In this document: piece by piece, positions 46,101-57,269 of the stretch
How positions within the stretch are numbered: position 1 is the first letter of the stretch
Layout: each line of letters starts with the position of its first letter
Assembly (NCBI GenBank): GCA_029204225.1
Contig: CM055106.1
Coordinates: 11,266,539-11,330,538 of the forward strand
Direction of reading: 5' to 3'
Origin: Diphasiastrum complanatum
Lineage: Eukaryota; Streptophyta; Lycopodiopsida; Lycopodiales; Lycopodiaceae
Length of the DNA: 64,000 nt
Notes under the pieces: generated by a model
What the model saw: the letters and a program-made list of their open reading frames with translations, nothing else
What the model was told of the DNA's origin: nothing
The model's database searches: none
Translations under genes and position numbers: made by a program

Positions 46101-48611
46101 GATCAAAACCATTGGCTAAAAGGGTGCTCAAATATCTCAAGGAAACAAAGGGATCCTATTCAACAGCAACAAAGAAAGTACACTCGGATTTTACTATGAG
46201 GGCAACCCCAACCCAGACGATAGAAGGTCCACCTGTGGATACAATATCATGTTGGCCAGCTTGGATGTCAGCTGGAGCTCCCGGAAGCAAAACTTAGTAG
46301 CACCTTCTTCAATAGAGGCAGGGTAGCCTTTATCATGCTAGCAAAGAGTACTTATGGGTAAAGAGCTTGCTGCAAGCATTATATTGTATACAAACAACCA
46401 ATGATGTTTGTTCCTACTAAAAATTCTGGCTTCCATAAGAGAAGTAAACACATAAACACATTTCAATTTGTTAAAAAAATATGATAGACACAGAAAGTGT
46501 AGATGATTAGATGAATACCAGAATGAGTAGTGAGAAAGGGTTTGAAGACATAAGTTAGTTAATTAGTCATACACTACCCGTTCCTATGAAATGGAAGCTA
46601 AGCCACATGTCACTTCTTGATGTACACCTTTTTGGTTATATAAGCAAGATAGGACGAGAATACTCTTACTCCTTTTGTATCACCAGTCTCTGTTTTGCAA
46701 TTGTCTGGTTTTCTGTGAAGAAGTGTTTTGCTTTTGTATATTCAATAATTTGATCATCACAGACTACATCAAACGTACATCCCTTGTTGCATGAGGTTGT
46801 CTAACAAGTACTTAAGGAGCATATTAATGAAGACATAATCTAGAGATTTCCGAGCTCCCTGAATAGAAAGGGAGACAAGTATAACCATTTGTATGTGACT
46901 GGTCAATGAAATAGAAATTCAAATTACAGCAAAAACTTAGCTTTGTTTGGCCTCAAACATGTAGAGAAAGAGAACAATGTAAAAAATGGAGCTTGATGAC
47001 GAGTAAAGATTTAATCCATATGAAAGATTATATGTGTAATCATCTACTAACGACTAAGTTTTAAAACCGATCAACCTCAAAGCATACAGTACAGCCAGTG
47101 CCCAGAATTAAAAAAAAAGGAGCAAATGATTGGCCAAACTCATTTCCTGGTCAGGAGTAACGCGTATTTGCATGATTCGAATAGTTGAACAGGCATTGGG
47201 GTGGAACAAAATCAGAGCATGGGTGGAACTAAATCAGAATTTATACATTGCATGAAACTGAATAAGTGAAATAATAAGTGGAAAATATATAAGCTACACA
47301 GCAGCAGTAATTTCATGTCTGATGAACATTTGCCAGCATCTCAAAATCGAATTACCTCATGCTCTTTCAATGCTTTGTCCAGGCGAGAAAAATCTTCTTC
47401 AGAGTTGTACTGTCCTGACTGGTAGAAGCACCGCTGAAGAAATTTCTCTATTTTGTCCCCACAATTTTCTCTGCAAAAGATGGAGTGGTAACGTCTCAAA
47501 GAGAGATAATCACAAATTTGTTCGCAGTTGAAGGGCCAAATTAGGTTTATGTATATGCTTGAAACATTATCCATCACGTAAGAGCCACAGCATGGAGGTG
47601 CACACAGATATAGCAGCATAAGCTGAGTAAATCTGCTATCGCACATAACAGGTCAAGAGAAAAAACTATGCTTGTTGAAGTAAACGAGGTGAAAGAGAAA
47701 ATATACATAAAAGTTGATCACCTCTGATCAATTCGGCAGGTCAGGGTTCGACTGATCATTGTTCTCAACTCTTCATTTGTCATCTTGCTCCGAGCGTAGC
47801 CATAAACAGTGAAATGCTATCATGACCAGCGCACAGACCGCGAATATGAGAAAATGAACAGCATGCACAAACTTAACCAAAACTTATTTTAGAAAAACAA
47901 GTGCGAGCACGCATAGTGTAAATAGCAACGGATCGACCGAGAAACGCTGTTAAAGAGACTTAATGGACTGCACCAAGACTCTGAGTTTTAGATTGCACGC
48001 TTTGCAGTGAATACGTTTAAACGTCTATGAATATTTAACACAGATCAGATAACGTGACTGACAATTATCGAACCTTAGGTAAGCATCCTTCATAAAAAAG
48101 TGCAAACAATGCTGGGAAAATCTTCTTTTTTGCAAGGTCTCCCGATGCACCAACAACGGTAATTGTGACAGTTGATTCTCCTCCTGAGTCATTTTCCAGT
48201 GCGCCATCACCAATTTCTTTCTCCTTGCGGATTTCACGAGAGGCCAAAGATTCACTAAGACTTCTGGTATCCAAGCCTGAATTCACATCATAAAAATTGT
48301 AGAATAGGAAAATTCGAAAACAGTAAAATCAAGACACCTATCTTCAAAACACCTACAAGAGCACGGGGCTCTTCAGAAAAAACAAAATTCCTACTCTGTT
48401 CTGAAACCATGGTATTTTCTGCAGAAACTATGATAGGAATCCTCTGTCTCGTCAGCCATTTGCACCTAGAAGACAATAGGCAGGGTAACTGGAAAAGCTT
48501 CGTCGAGCAACGCAAAGAATCAGAACACATGCGCACATCATATTGTGCAAGATGAGCTGCGCATAGAGCACCATTGATGGAGGATCGTGCCAACGCTCCT
48601 GCCATCGCCAT
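40120..48611 (-). CDS. G6PD: Plastidic glucose-6-phosphate 1-dehydrogenase, ten exons
   Basis: It oxidises glucose 6-phosphate with NADP+, the first step of the oxidative pentose phosphate pathway, in plastids. Exons (minus): 48611-48353, 48276-48074, 47816-47722, 47470-47356, 42324-42119, 41937-41788, 41648-41528, 41325-41096, 40811-40611, 40378-40120. All junctions are GT-AG and phases agree, giving 1839 nt (612 residues), slightly above the usual 570-600. Residues 1 to about 75, rich in Ser/Ala/Arg, look like a transit peptide. The NADP-binding [10 protein letters not shown] is at 129-138 and the substrate motif RIDHYLGKE at 293-301. Cys181 and Cys189 (TCRIDQRENC) match the redox pair known in the potato P1 isoform, implying inactivation by reduced thioredoxin. 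Intron 4 is 5031 bp and full of retroelements. No stop or frameshift is seen; the gene appears intact. Confidence 0.95.
42500..42735 (+). repeat. 5' LTR of a copia element in G6PDH intron 4
   Basis: It matches 46565-46775 in the same orientation (TAGGACGAGAATACTCTTAC, TTTTGTATGTTCAA..., GATCATCA), so the two form an LTR pair about 4 kb apart. They have diverged, including an extra block in this copy near 42555-42580, so the insertion is old. Confidence 0.65.
43317..43610 (+). pseudogene. Copia gag N-terminus in G6PDH intron 4
   Basis: The 97-codon frame contains [20 protein letters not shown] and [11 protein letters not shown], the conserved copia gag start (L-x-G-x-N-Y-x-x-W-x-x-x-M, then LW-x-x-V-x-G). 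A stop replaces the Trp expected in KDAWKQL. It lies downstream of the LTR at 42500-42735 in the right orientation. Confidence 0.7.
43625..43637 (-). other. Primer-binding-site-like motif, minus
   Basis: GGCTTTGATACCA is the reverse complement of TGGTATCAAAGCC, followed on the plus strand by TGTTACATGC, as if a minus-oriented LTR ended here. The internal part expected to its left is absent, so it marks either a truncated nested element or a coincidence within gag. Confidence 0.35.
43860..44512 (-). pseudogene. Copia reverse transcriptase fragment in G6PDH intron 4
   Basis: Minus-strand translation gives [54 protein letters not shown], then [20 protein letters not shown] and [12 protein letters not shown]. 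These are consecutive motifs of the copia RT from its start to mid-palm. The first catalytic Asp position reads Asn (MDVKTAFL expected). The YVDD box lies beyond the preserved part. Opposite in orientation to the host copia, so it is a nested insertion, and it is in sense with the G6PDH transcript. Confidence 0.75.
44935..45050. repeat. GC-rich hairpin and G-run cluster in G6PDH intron 4
   Basis: About 115 bp of G runs on the plus strand, including 16 consecutive G at 44945-44960, interleaved with C runs that pair with them (for example GGGGGGCAACGCCCCCC near 45015-45032). Words GGTCCGGGGG and GGGGGGTTTGGGGGG recur. Composition is extreme against the AT-rich intron, and the G-rich strand is the template strand for G6PDH. 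Confidence 0.85.
45423..45571 (+). pseudogene. Gypsy chromovirus chromodomain in G6PDH intron 4
   Basis: The frame reads [15 protein letters not shown]-stop, then [20 protein letters not shown] and LRQRF. The EYLVxWKGxxxxxxTWE signature is the chromodomain at the integrase C-terminus of plant chromoviruses. One in-frame TAG interrupts it. A PPT (GCGAGAGGGAA) and LTR start at 45600 follow. Integrase and RT are missing upstream. Confidence 0.75.
45600..46030 (+). repeat. 3' LTR of the chromovirus remnant
   Basis: Starts TGTAAGGGCC after the PPT and probably ends at the TGTAACA near 46025-46031, a typical chromovirus LTR length of about 430 bp. The right end is approximate. Confidence 0.5.
46080..46420 (+). 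pseudogene. Copia RNase H in G6PDH intron 4
   Basis: [14 protein letters not shown], then after a frame change [20 protein letters not shown] and [17 protein letters not shown], which is copia RNase H. It lies in plus orientation before the LTR at 46565 and so belongs with the gag at 43317 and the LTR pair. Confidence 0.75.
46565..46775 (+). repeat. 3' LTR of the copia element in G6PDH intron 4
   Basis: Partner of 42500-42735; see that entry for shared words. It ends near GATCATCACA at about 46760-46764. Confidence 0.65.
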
Positions 48612-48641
48612 AGCTTCAGAATTCCGTCACGATCCACAGGC

Positions 48642-48707
48642 TCAGAGCCTCGTCTGAGCAGGGGAGGGGAGAAAGAGGAGGAAGGCAGCAGAGGCAGCAA
48701 AACGCAT
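48642..48707 (-). promoter_or_regulatory. Upstream ORF in the G6PDH leader, 21 codons
   Basis: ATG at 48707 and TGA at 48642-48644, ending 30 bases before the G6PDH start at 48611. It encodes a hydrophobic peptide (FAASAAFLLFLPSP). It is relevant only if transcription begins upstream of 48707. Confidence 0.35.
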
Positions 48708-48784
48708 ATTCAATGGAGGTGCTTCCACAGTGGGCAGCGCTTCAGGCCCTCTAGCCTCCGCGTCCCTCCCATGCTCTAATATGG

Positions 48785-48823
48785 GACGTCTCACGTGAAA
48801 GACCGAATCCTGATCTAAATATA
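48785..48823 (-). promoter_or_regulatory. Putative G6PDH core promoter: TATA and G-box
   Basis: Minus strand: CTTATATTTAG gives a TATA-like TATATTTA at 48823-48816. About 20 bases downstream come the palindromes CACGTG (48792-48797) and GACGTC (48785-48790), core sequences bound by plant bZIP/bHLH factors. The palindromes would sit at or near the start site, which is unusual. Confidence 0.35.
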
Positions 48824-48929
48824 AGTCTAGTCTTAAGGACCAAGTCCACATACAAAGTCTCACTTGACCAATGACCATATTTGTACAGTATGGTTGGACT
48901 TCTTGAGACTTTGGGTCAGGGCTCAAGGA

Positions 48930-51189
<2,260 letters not shown>

Positions 51190-51545
51190 ACACATGTTAT
51201 GGATCTCGTGGAGGAGGCTCCTCTCTGTGCACACAAAGAGTGACCCCATTCTATAACATTTTGAGTTCCACCTCTTGACTAGTGAGTGAACCCCATTCTA
51301 TAATCCTTTGGGTTCCACCTCTTACACATTATGAGGAGGCCTCTTTATTAAAAATACAACTCAAGTTGAGAGAACCTAAATTACTAGCTCCCACATGGTT
51401 TTCCATCTTTCGGGAATCACCATGGGGCTCACAGTATATGCACTTAGCGTATCACTAGTAATTCTTGTGCTCTCAGACTCGGCTCTCAACATCATCTCCA
51501 CTGGAAACCCTTTTTGGGTGATGAGGCACGGCATCGATACGCAGG
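51190..51545 (+). repeat. Dispersed LTR-like repeat, copy 2
   Basis: Shares ordered blocks with 20580-20960 (TCCATCTTTCGGGA, TCACCATGGGGCT, CTCGGCTCTCA). It holds an internal short duplication: CCCATTCTATAA then GTTCCACCTCTT occurs twice, near 51245 and 51291. Confidence 0.5.
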
Positions 51546-52129
51546 GGCGTGGCATCAGCTAACAGAAACGCACTTTGTAATGAGCATTCTGAAAATGTAA
51601 ATACCTACAAAAATCGAAAAGATATGCAAAGAAGATCTAAGTTTGTTCTCAACCGCAGAACATCGAAATAGATTTCGATCCTGGGTCCATGGATCGAATC
51701 GACTCAAATCTATTTCAACTCGTACTTATTTCAACTCGGCACTTGTTTTGATCCGACACTTACTTCGATACTGTCAACTGTTTCGACCCACATCGCAATC
51801 AAAGGATGGCGTTGATAGTTTATCTAGTATGTACATTCTCACTACTATCTACAATGATTGCTATCTAACATAGGACGGATCAAGTAGAACCAATGAAGAT
51901 GTATATTTATATTGTACTTAGTCACTGATCTACAATGATCATTCAACTACAAATATCAGTAGATAGATAAATAAGATAGAATTATAAATCAATGATCAAC
52001 GTGAAACTTTTTGAAACTAGCACAACCAAAAGTGCGCGCTTCACGCATTATGTACTCTGATCTATCAAGAGCAATTTTGTCTCATACTATAGTTTGTTCT
52101 TGCATTGATGTACTGATTAAATCTCTCTT
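51546..52129. other. No intact gene; possible copia LTR debris
   Basis: GTAATGAGCATTCTGAAAA near 51577 resembles the LTR interior at 62120, suggesting an LTR fragment. A TCGA-rich stretch at 51655-51790 is unexplained. Confidence 0.35.
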
Positions 52130-52690
52130 CAATCTTACTAGCTATCTAGGAGGAGAATTCATCTTGAATGAGTTCAAGGACTTTTGCAAGGCACACATGA
52201 TACATCAACAATTTACTACAAGCTATGCACTTTAGTCCAATGGTACAACTGAAAGGGAGAATCGAACGCTCATAGAGAGTGCAAAGAGCATGTTGGCCCA
52301 TGCCTCCCTTCCTACAAGATTTTGGGCAGAGGCGATATCAACTACTGCCTATCGACAGAATCGATCCATCACAAAGGCTCTCAGCAACAAAACTCCTCTC
52401 ATGAGGTATGGACATGATCGAAACCTTTCCTCAAAAGTATTTGAGTTTCTGGATGTATTGCATACTCTCAAATCCCTGCTTAGTTGAGAAAGAAGCATAT
52501 AATACTAGCAGAAAATTGATTTGCATAGGATATTCTCCCGGCCACAAAGCATACAAGCTTTACAATCCACTTTCACAAAAGTCTTTTGTAAGTAGAGATG
52601 TAATATTTGTTAAAGATCAATTCTACGTATGGCTAAGAAGTTATAGGCAGTCAAAGATCAGAAAAAATCCCTCATCTAAAAATATGTATA
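52130..52690 (+). pseudogene. Copia integrase and linker fragment
   Basis: Translation: GGEFILNEFKDFCKAHMIHQ, TTERENRTLIESAKSMLAHA, FWAEAISTTAYRQNRS (integrase core and its exit), then after frame breaks RKLICIGYSPGHKAYKLYNP and KSFVSRDVIFVKDQF, the copia post-integrase linker. It parallels 60060-60300 but retains the integrase-core part deleted there. The N-terminus is cut at about 52130. Confidence 0.75.
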
Positions 52691-53507
52691 TTTCATTCAA
52701 TGTGCGAATGGCCTGTTTGACCAGTCAGATAGCAGATCTGCGCATTGAACCGATATTAGGGTTTGGAAAGCTTTCGCACCATCACTTGGAAGTACAAAGG
52801 AGAAGTGAATGAGCACACACTGGCGCAATTACGCCCGCCAGTTCCAAACGCCAGTTGCACAGGGGAAAAGGGTGTGGGACCTCTCGAAGCACTTTTCAAC
52901 GGAGAAAATGTGCAATATTATCATATTTGCTTATGGAAATTAAGGTTGCATGTTAACCATATAAGTTGGGTAGTGGGCAGTTCCGAAATCATTAAAACAA
53001 GCATAGATGGTGCCGGAAGTTTTTTCTCTCTTGTTAATCTTTCTCTATAGTCAAACTTCTTAAAGGGCCCATTTTGAGCCCATATTTCTCCGAATCTGTA
53101 TTCTAGTTAAGTAACTAAGTTGCCATGTAATTAAAAGGTTAGTTCAACGATAAAAAGCTGAAACATTTTTTTGCGCCAACCCTCTTGCGCTGCTTCATGC
53201 TCTTGTACTCATTTTTCCTTATCAATCAGAGTGCAAGTTTTTGTCCCACTACTATATTGTTCTATTGCACATTGCTACTATTGATTCATCTTTATTATTG
53301 CTGGTAATTGTTGCATTTCTGATCCATCTACCATCTGCTCTACTTCCGCTGCTATCCTATTGATCTGTCTCTCGTCTTTCGACATGCAATCAAAGCTCAT
53401 CTATGATAACCCACCATTTTACGACACGGTATCAAAGCGTCTGTGTCTACCAGAGCTCCTCTGATCCGATATCAGTCGATATTCTCCGACATTACCATGT
53501 TACGACA
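52691..53507 (+). repeat. Probable 5' LTR region of the 53.6-kb copia element
   Basis: Ends TTACGACA directly before a perfect primer binding site at 53508. The left LTR boundary was not found, and the start differs from the LTR at 62090. A second, weaker PBS-like motif CGGTATCAAAGC lies at 53427-53438 in the same TTACGACA-type context. Confidence 0.45.
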
Positions 53508-53519
53508 TGGTATCAGAGC
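53508..53519 (+). other. Primer binding site (initiator-Met-tRNA type)
   Basis: TGGTATCAGAGC exactly matches the plant copia consensus and lies 125 bases before the gag ATG. Confidence 0.8.
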
Positions 53520-53643
53520 AGGTGGTTCAGTAATTTGCATTTTTATTGCAGGTTATTAGTCTTGTTTCTACCAAGACATCATCTCAACAAATAGTATTCT
53601 CGGCATCATTGTTTCTACCAATGATCTCATTCATTAAATCAAA

Positions 53644-54510
53644 ATGGATCCATCTTCTAGTTCATTTCTGATTGACAAACTCGACGGAGAAAACAACCAT
53701 CTATGTAAGTTCAAGATGAAAGTAGTTCTTCTTGCCAAAGAACTGTGGGACATCATTGATGGCACTGAGATCAAACCAGAGACTGATGCAGCCAACATTA
53801 CCAAATGGAGATAGAGAGATGGCAAGCCATTTGCCTTGATCACTCTGAATATCAAAGACTCTCAGATTAGCCACATACGTGCTGTTCAGACCACTAAGGA
53901 TGCATGAGACATCCTAACAACTCTCTATGACATCAGAGATGTCACTTCCAAACCACATTTGAGGAAGAAATTCTTCACTCTCAGAATGTCTGAAGCAGAT
54001 AGTGTTTCGAGCCATCTCAACACTTTCAAAAATCTTATGAAACAAATGACTGCAACATGATCAGTCATTGAAGATTCAAATGCAATACTGACTCTATTAT
54101 CGAGTCTTCCTAATGCCTATGAAACTTGGGTTATGGCTATTTTAACCCAACAACATATCACTCTACCAAGAGTAATCTCGATGCTACTACAAGAGGAGAT
54201 CAGAAGAAATGCTTCCTCCTCCGACTCATGATCATATTCACAAGCTCTATACACAAAGAAAATCAGAAGTTCAGATCCAAGAAGTCTACAAAGTCAGACT
54301 ACACTGACAAGAGGAGCAATATGCAGCAGCCTATATTAAACACACCATCAATTTCAGGATCTTCATCATTCCAGCCACTGCATAAACTATTTTGAAAATA
54401 TTGTAAGAGGACCAGCCATCTCATCAAGGATTGTCGAACTTTGAAGTACAACAACTAGAAGAAAAAGCAGTTACAACAACAAGTCAATGCTACTTCAGCT
54501 AGGTCACTCA
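53644..54510 (+). pseudogene. Copia gag, interrupted by a nested element
   Basis: ATG at 53644 opens FLIDKLDGENNHLCKFKMKV and LLAKELWDIIDGTE, then KKFFTLRMSEADSVSSHLNT and LTLLSSLPNAYETWVMA, the copia gag landmarks. Near 54395-54440 a knuckle-like YCKRTSHLIKDCRTLK follows. At least three in-frame stops (W-stop at 53811, A-stop near 53905, T-stop near 54058) and a later frame change make it inactive. It is cut at 54511 by the LTR of a minus-strand element; pol resumes at 59728. Confidence 0.75.
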
Positions 54511-55341
54511 TGTGCAAAAAGTACAAAAAGTACCAAGAGTGGATCCTAATCTGATCCTCAAGAGGGATTGGTTGTCCGATTACTTGATCTATCAATCTAC
54601 TTCAGATTAAGATCAATCTAGATCAATTCTAGACACAAAATCCTAACAAGAACAATCATCAATTGAAGGTAAGTGTATTTTCTGGTTTCACATGTGTGAA
54701 ACACTGTCTAAGTACGGATTCCAACCTGAAAATCAAGTACACATTGATAGAACCTCAAAACAATCAAAACAAATGTAGACAAATGAGAGAATCACTCAAA
54801 ATTGCTTCCAAAACCAAGATTGGTGTCTCACAATGATTATGGCCAAATGTGGCTCTATATATACAATAAGTGGGAGCTCGTGGTAGTGATCATCCCTTTG
54901 ATCCCACATGTGTGAAAGTGCTTTGTCATATGATGATTCATCATGCAAAACTGACACTTGGACAAAACCTTCTATTTTGAGCACTTTTGGTCCATTTTTC
55001 TTCTACATGGACATCTACTTGAAAATCTTCTAGAAGTCAAAATTCGTCTACTTCAGCTTATTCCACACATGTGAGCTGTCCTCTACACATGGGATGTGAC
55101 ACCTAACCAAAGGATGTGGCTCATGCAAGCAATAGATTGATGCCATGTGTCATATGTCTAGAAAACTAGTTTTTGGCCTTTTTAGCCACTAGAATTTGAA
55201 TTAAATCATATGTACAACCTATATGATTATGGTACATGATAAGTACACTATTTTCACACGTGGGAACAGGCTCCACACATGTGTGTTTATCTATATACAA
55301 GATTTTTGGCCTCTACCAAGCTTATTTTTGCATTTTTCACA
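54511..55341 (-). repeat. 3' LTR of the nested element
   Basis: Plus-strand ends are TGTGCAAAAAGTAC and TTTTTCACA. It holds several ACACATGTG words. Against the partner it has two extra short blocks (near 55000 and 55085). Confidence 0.75.
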
Positions 55342-55481
55342 CTCCTCCTCAAAAATCTAGCTTGGTAGATCTAGCTTGATGGAAAACATGATGATCTTGA
55401 ACTTGACTCCATGGGCTGAATTGGTCTTTGCTGGTTCAAAAGGTGTGAAGATCAGCCAATGAGCTTGATGTTGATCTGAAA

Positions 55482-57266
55482 TCACCATATCCATGATAGT
55501 GCTTCTTTGATGTTGACATCTTTGATGAACTTGAGAGCTTTGCACCATCCTAGCATCTTCGAAATCGATTCCTTCCAAATTTCATGTAGATGCTTGACTT
55601 TGAGGCTTGCTCCTTCTTCATGTGCATGCTCCTCCATGAGAAAATAAAGATTTCTTCTTGACTTATTAGGATCACAAAGATCTAACATCATGTTACCATG
55701 ATCTAGAGAATTAGACTTATCCAAATTGGCAAAACTATGCATGCTATAATAACAAAGTGTTTGCATCATATCTTCATGCTTGTTTACCATGCTAATCTCA
55801 GATCCAATGAGGCTTAATACTTCATTATGGAGATAAGTGTCTTTAGAAGATGATTCACTTATTCTCATAAAGAGTTTACAATTTGCCTCAATACAAATTT
55901 TCAAACTATGAGTGAACAAATCACTTTTGCTCTTACATGACTCAAGAGCATACATTTGATGAAATAACCATTTGCTTTCTAATTGATTTAAAATCAATTT
56001 CAACCTTTTAAGAACATCATCTATGTTCTCAAGAGAGACTTCATACTCAACTAGTATGGCTTTACTCCAATTTGGAGATGCAATGTTCTCACTAAGGCAA
56101 ATTAATTTATCAAATGACATAAGAGAAGTAAGTATGAGATGTATACCACATGAGATATGCTCCTCTTTCCCTTGAAATGTGAGCCACATGGAATCAACCA
56201 TATTTCTTGAGTTTCTTTTTGGAATCACAACTTGAGAAGATCTCTCCTCCTCAATCCTTGGCACACTTGAACCTTGAGATGATTCTTTAAGATCCTCTTC
56301 ATGGTGCTCCTTCTTGATGGAAATCCGAGACCTCCATGTCTCATAATGATCACAACAACTATGACCACACAATATGCACTTCCTATGATTATCAAAATTA
56401 CTTATGCTAGAAACATAAGTCCAAAAATCACTACAACTTGGCATGATTTTCCTAATATTGAAATCAAAAGGCATTTCCATCTCAATAAGGCTAACTACTT
56501 GCTTATGGATATAAGTGTCCACTTTGGATGCTTCACTTATTCTCATAAGAAGTTTACAACTTGCCTTTAAGATTGAAAACTTACAATTTTCATCTTTATG
56601 AATGAACACATCATTCATGATCTTATTGAAAACAAAATATCCTACATTATGAGGATATTTCCATTTCCTTGACTTCATAACTAATGTAAGCTTACAAGGA
56701 AAACATATTTTGCTATCTTTTAAGGCATCACACTCAACTAGTATTGCCTTAATCCACCTTTGAGATACAAAAATCTCTTCAAAGCAAAATGGTTCTTCAT
56801 AAGTTGACATGAGAGCATAGATCAAACTATTTTCATTTTGTGATTGCTCCTTATTCTTGATTGATTTCTCTTGGATCATAACAATACGTTTGAACTTATC
56901 TAAAGTTCCAAGCAAAATACTTTCCAAGGACATAAAATAAATCCAAGTTACTTTCATGAAAGTGACATCTATCTTTGCATCTTGAACCAAACAATGCACT
57001 TCCAAATGAAAAATTTCAAAAGATTTGACATGTATTGTGATGGACTCTTGAAGACAAATCTTGCAAGTCCTTGTGAGACTCCAAGCTTCATTCTCCTTTC
57101 CACAAAGAAAACACCTTTCCTTGGACTTGTCCTTCTTGTATTTGCATTTCGAACTTGAAGCTCCATCCTTCTCCTCGGCCCCCTTGCTTTGGTTCTTCTT
57201 GGATGGATTGGTCTTCTTTTTGTAGCATCTTGAGGAAAAATATCCTCCCTTGCCACAAAGGTTGCA
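55482..57266 (-). CDS. 594-codon retroelement ORF: CCYC knuckle plus duplicated unknown domain
   Basis: The frame is open from a TAG at 57269-57267 to a stop at 55482. It begins CNLCGKGGYFSSRC, a gag-type zinc knuckle with Tyr in the His position, followed by a Lys/Ser-rich linker and a second Cys cluster (CFLCGKEN, CKICLQ). Further on are two related blocks of about 95 residues. Block one has RWIKAILVECD, CKLLMRISEASKVDTYIHKQ and VVSLIEMEM; block two has NWSKAILVEYE, CKLFMRISESSSKDTYLHNE and VLSLIGSEI. The WxKAILVE start recalls the copia RT entry (PxWxxAMxxE), but no catalytic motif follows. Function unknown. The real start is unclear: translation may begin at an ATG further in or upstream before the TAG. 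Confidence 0.5.
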   Translation of the reverse strand, partial: CNLCGKGGYFSSRCYKKKTNPSKKNQSKGAEEKDGASSSKCKYKKDKSKERCFLCGKENEAWSLTRTCKICLQESITIHVKSFEIFHLEVHCLVQDAKIDVTFMKVTWIYFMSLESILLGTLDKFKRIVMIQEKSIKNKEQSQNENSLIYALMSTYEEPFCFEEIFVSQRWIKAILVECDALKDSKICFPCKLTLVMKSRKWKYPHNVGYFVFNKIMNDVFIHKDENCKFSILKASCKLLMRISEASKVDTYIHKQVVSLIEMEMPFDFNIRKIMPSCSDFWTYVSSISNFDNHRKCILCGHSCCDHYETWRSRISIKKEHHEEDLKESSQGSSVPRIEEERSSQVVIPKRNSRNMVDSMWLTFQGKEEHISCGIHLILTSLMSFDKLICLSENIASPNWSKAILVEYEVSLENIDDVLKRLKLILNQLESKWLFHQMYALESCKSKSDLFTHSLKICIEANCKLFMRISESSSKDTYLHNEVLSLIGSEISMVNKHEDMMQTLCYYSMHSFANLDKSNSLDHGNMMLDLCDPNKSRRNLYFLMEEHAHEEGASLKVKHLHEIWKESISKMLGWCKALKFIKDVNIKEALSWIW

Positions 57267-57269
57267 CTA

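Noticed and set aside
48642-48926. 94-codon minus frame upstream of G6PDH as a separate gene or longer G6PDH N-terminus
   Set aside because: It covers the putative TATA/G-box and ends in TGA before the G6PDH start in another frame. Only its last 21 codons are kept, as a uORF.
56969-57256. 95-codon Arg-rich minus frame in the nested element
   Set aside because: It overlaps the 594-codon frame, which has the zinc-knuckle and cysteine pattern; the Arg-rich reading is an out-of-frame shadow of its Lys-rich linker.
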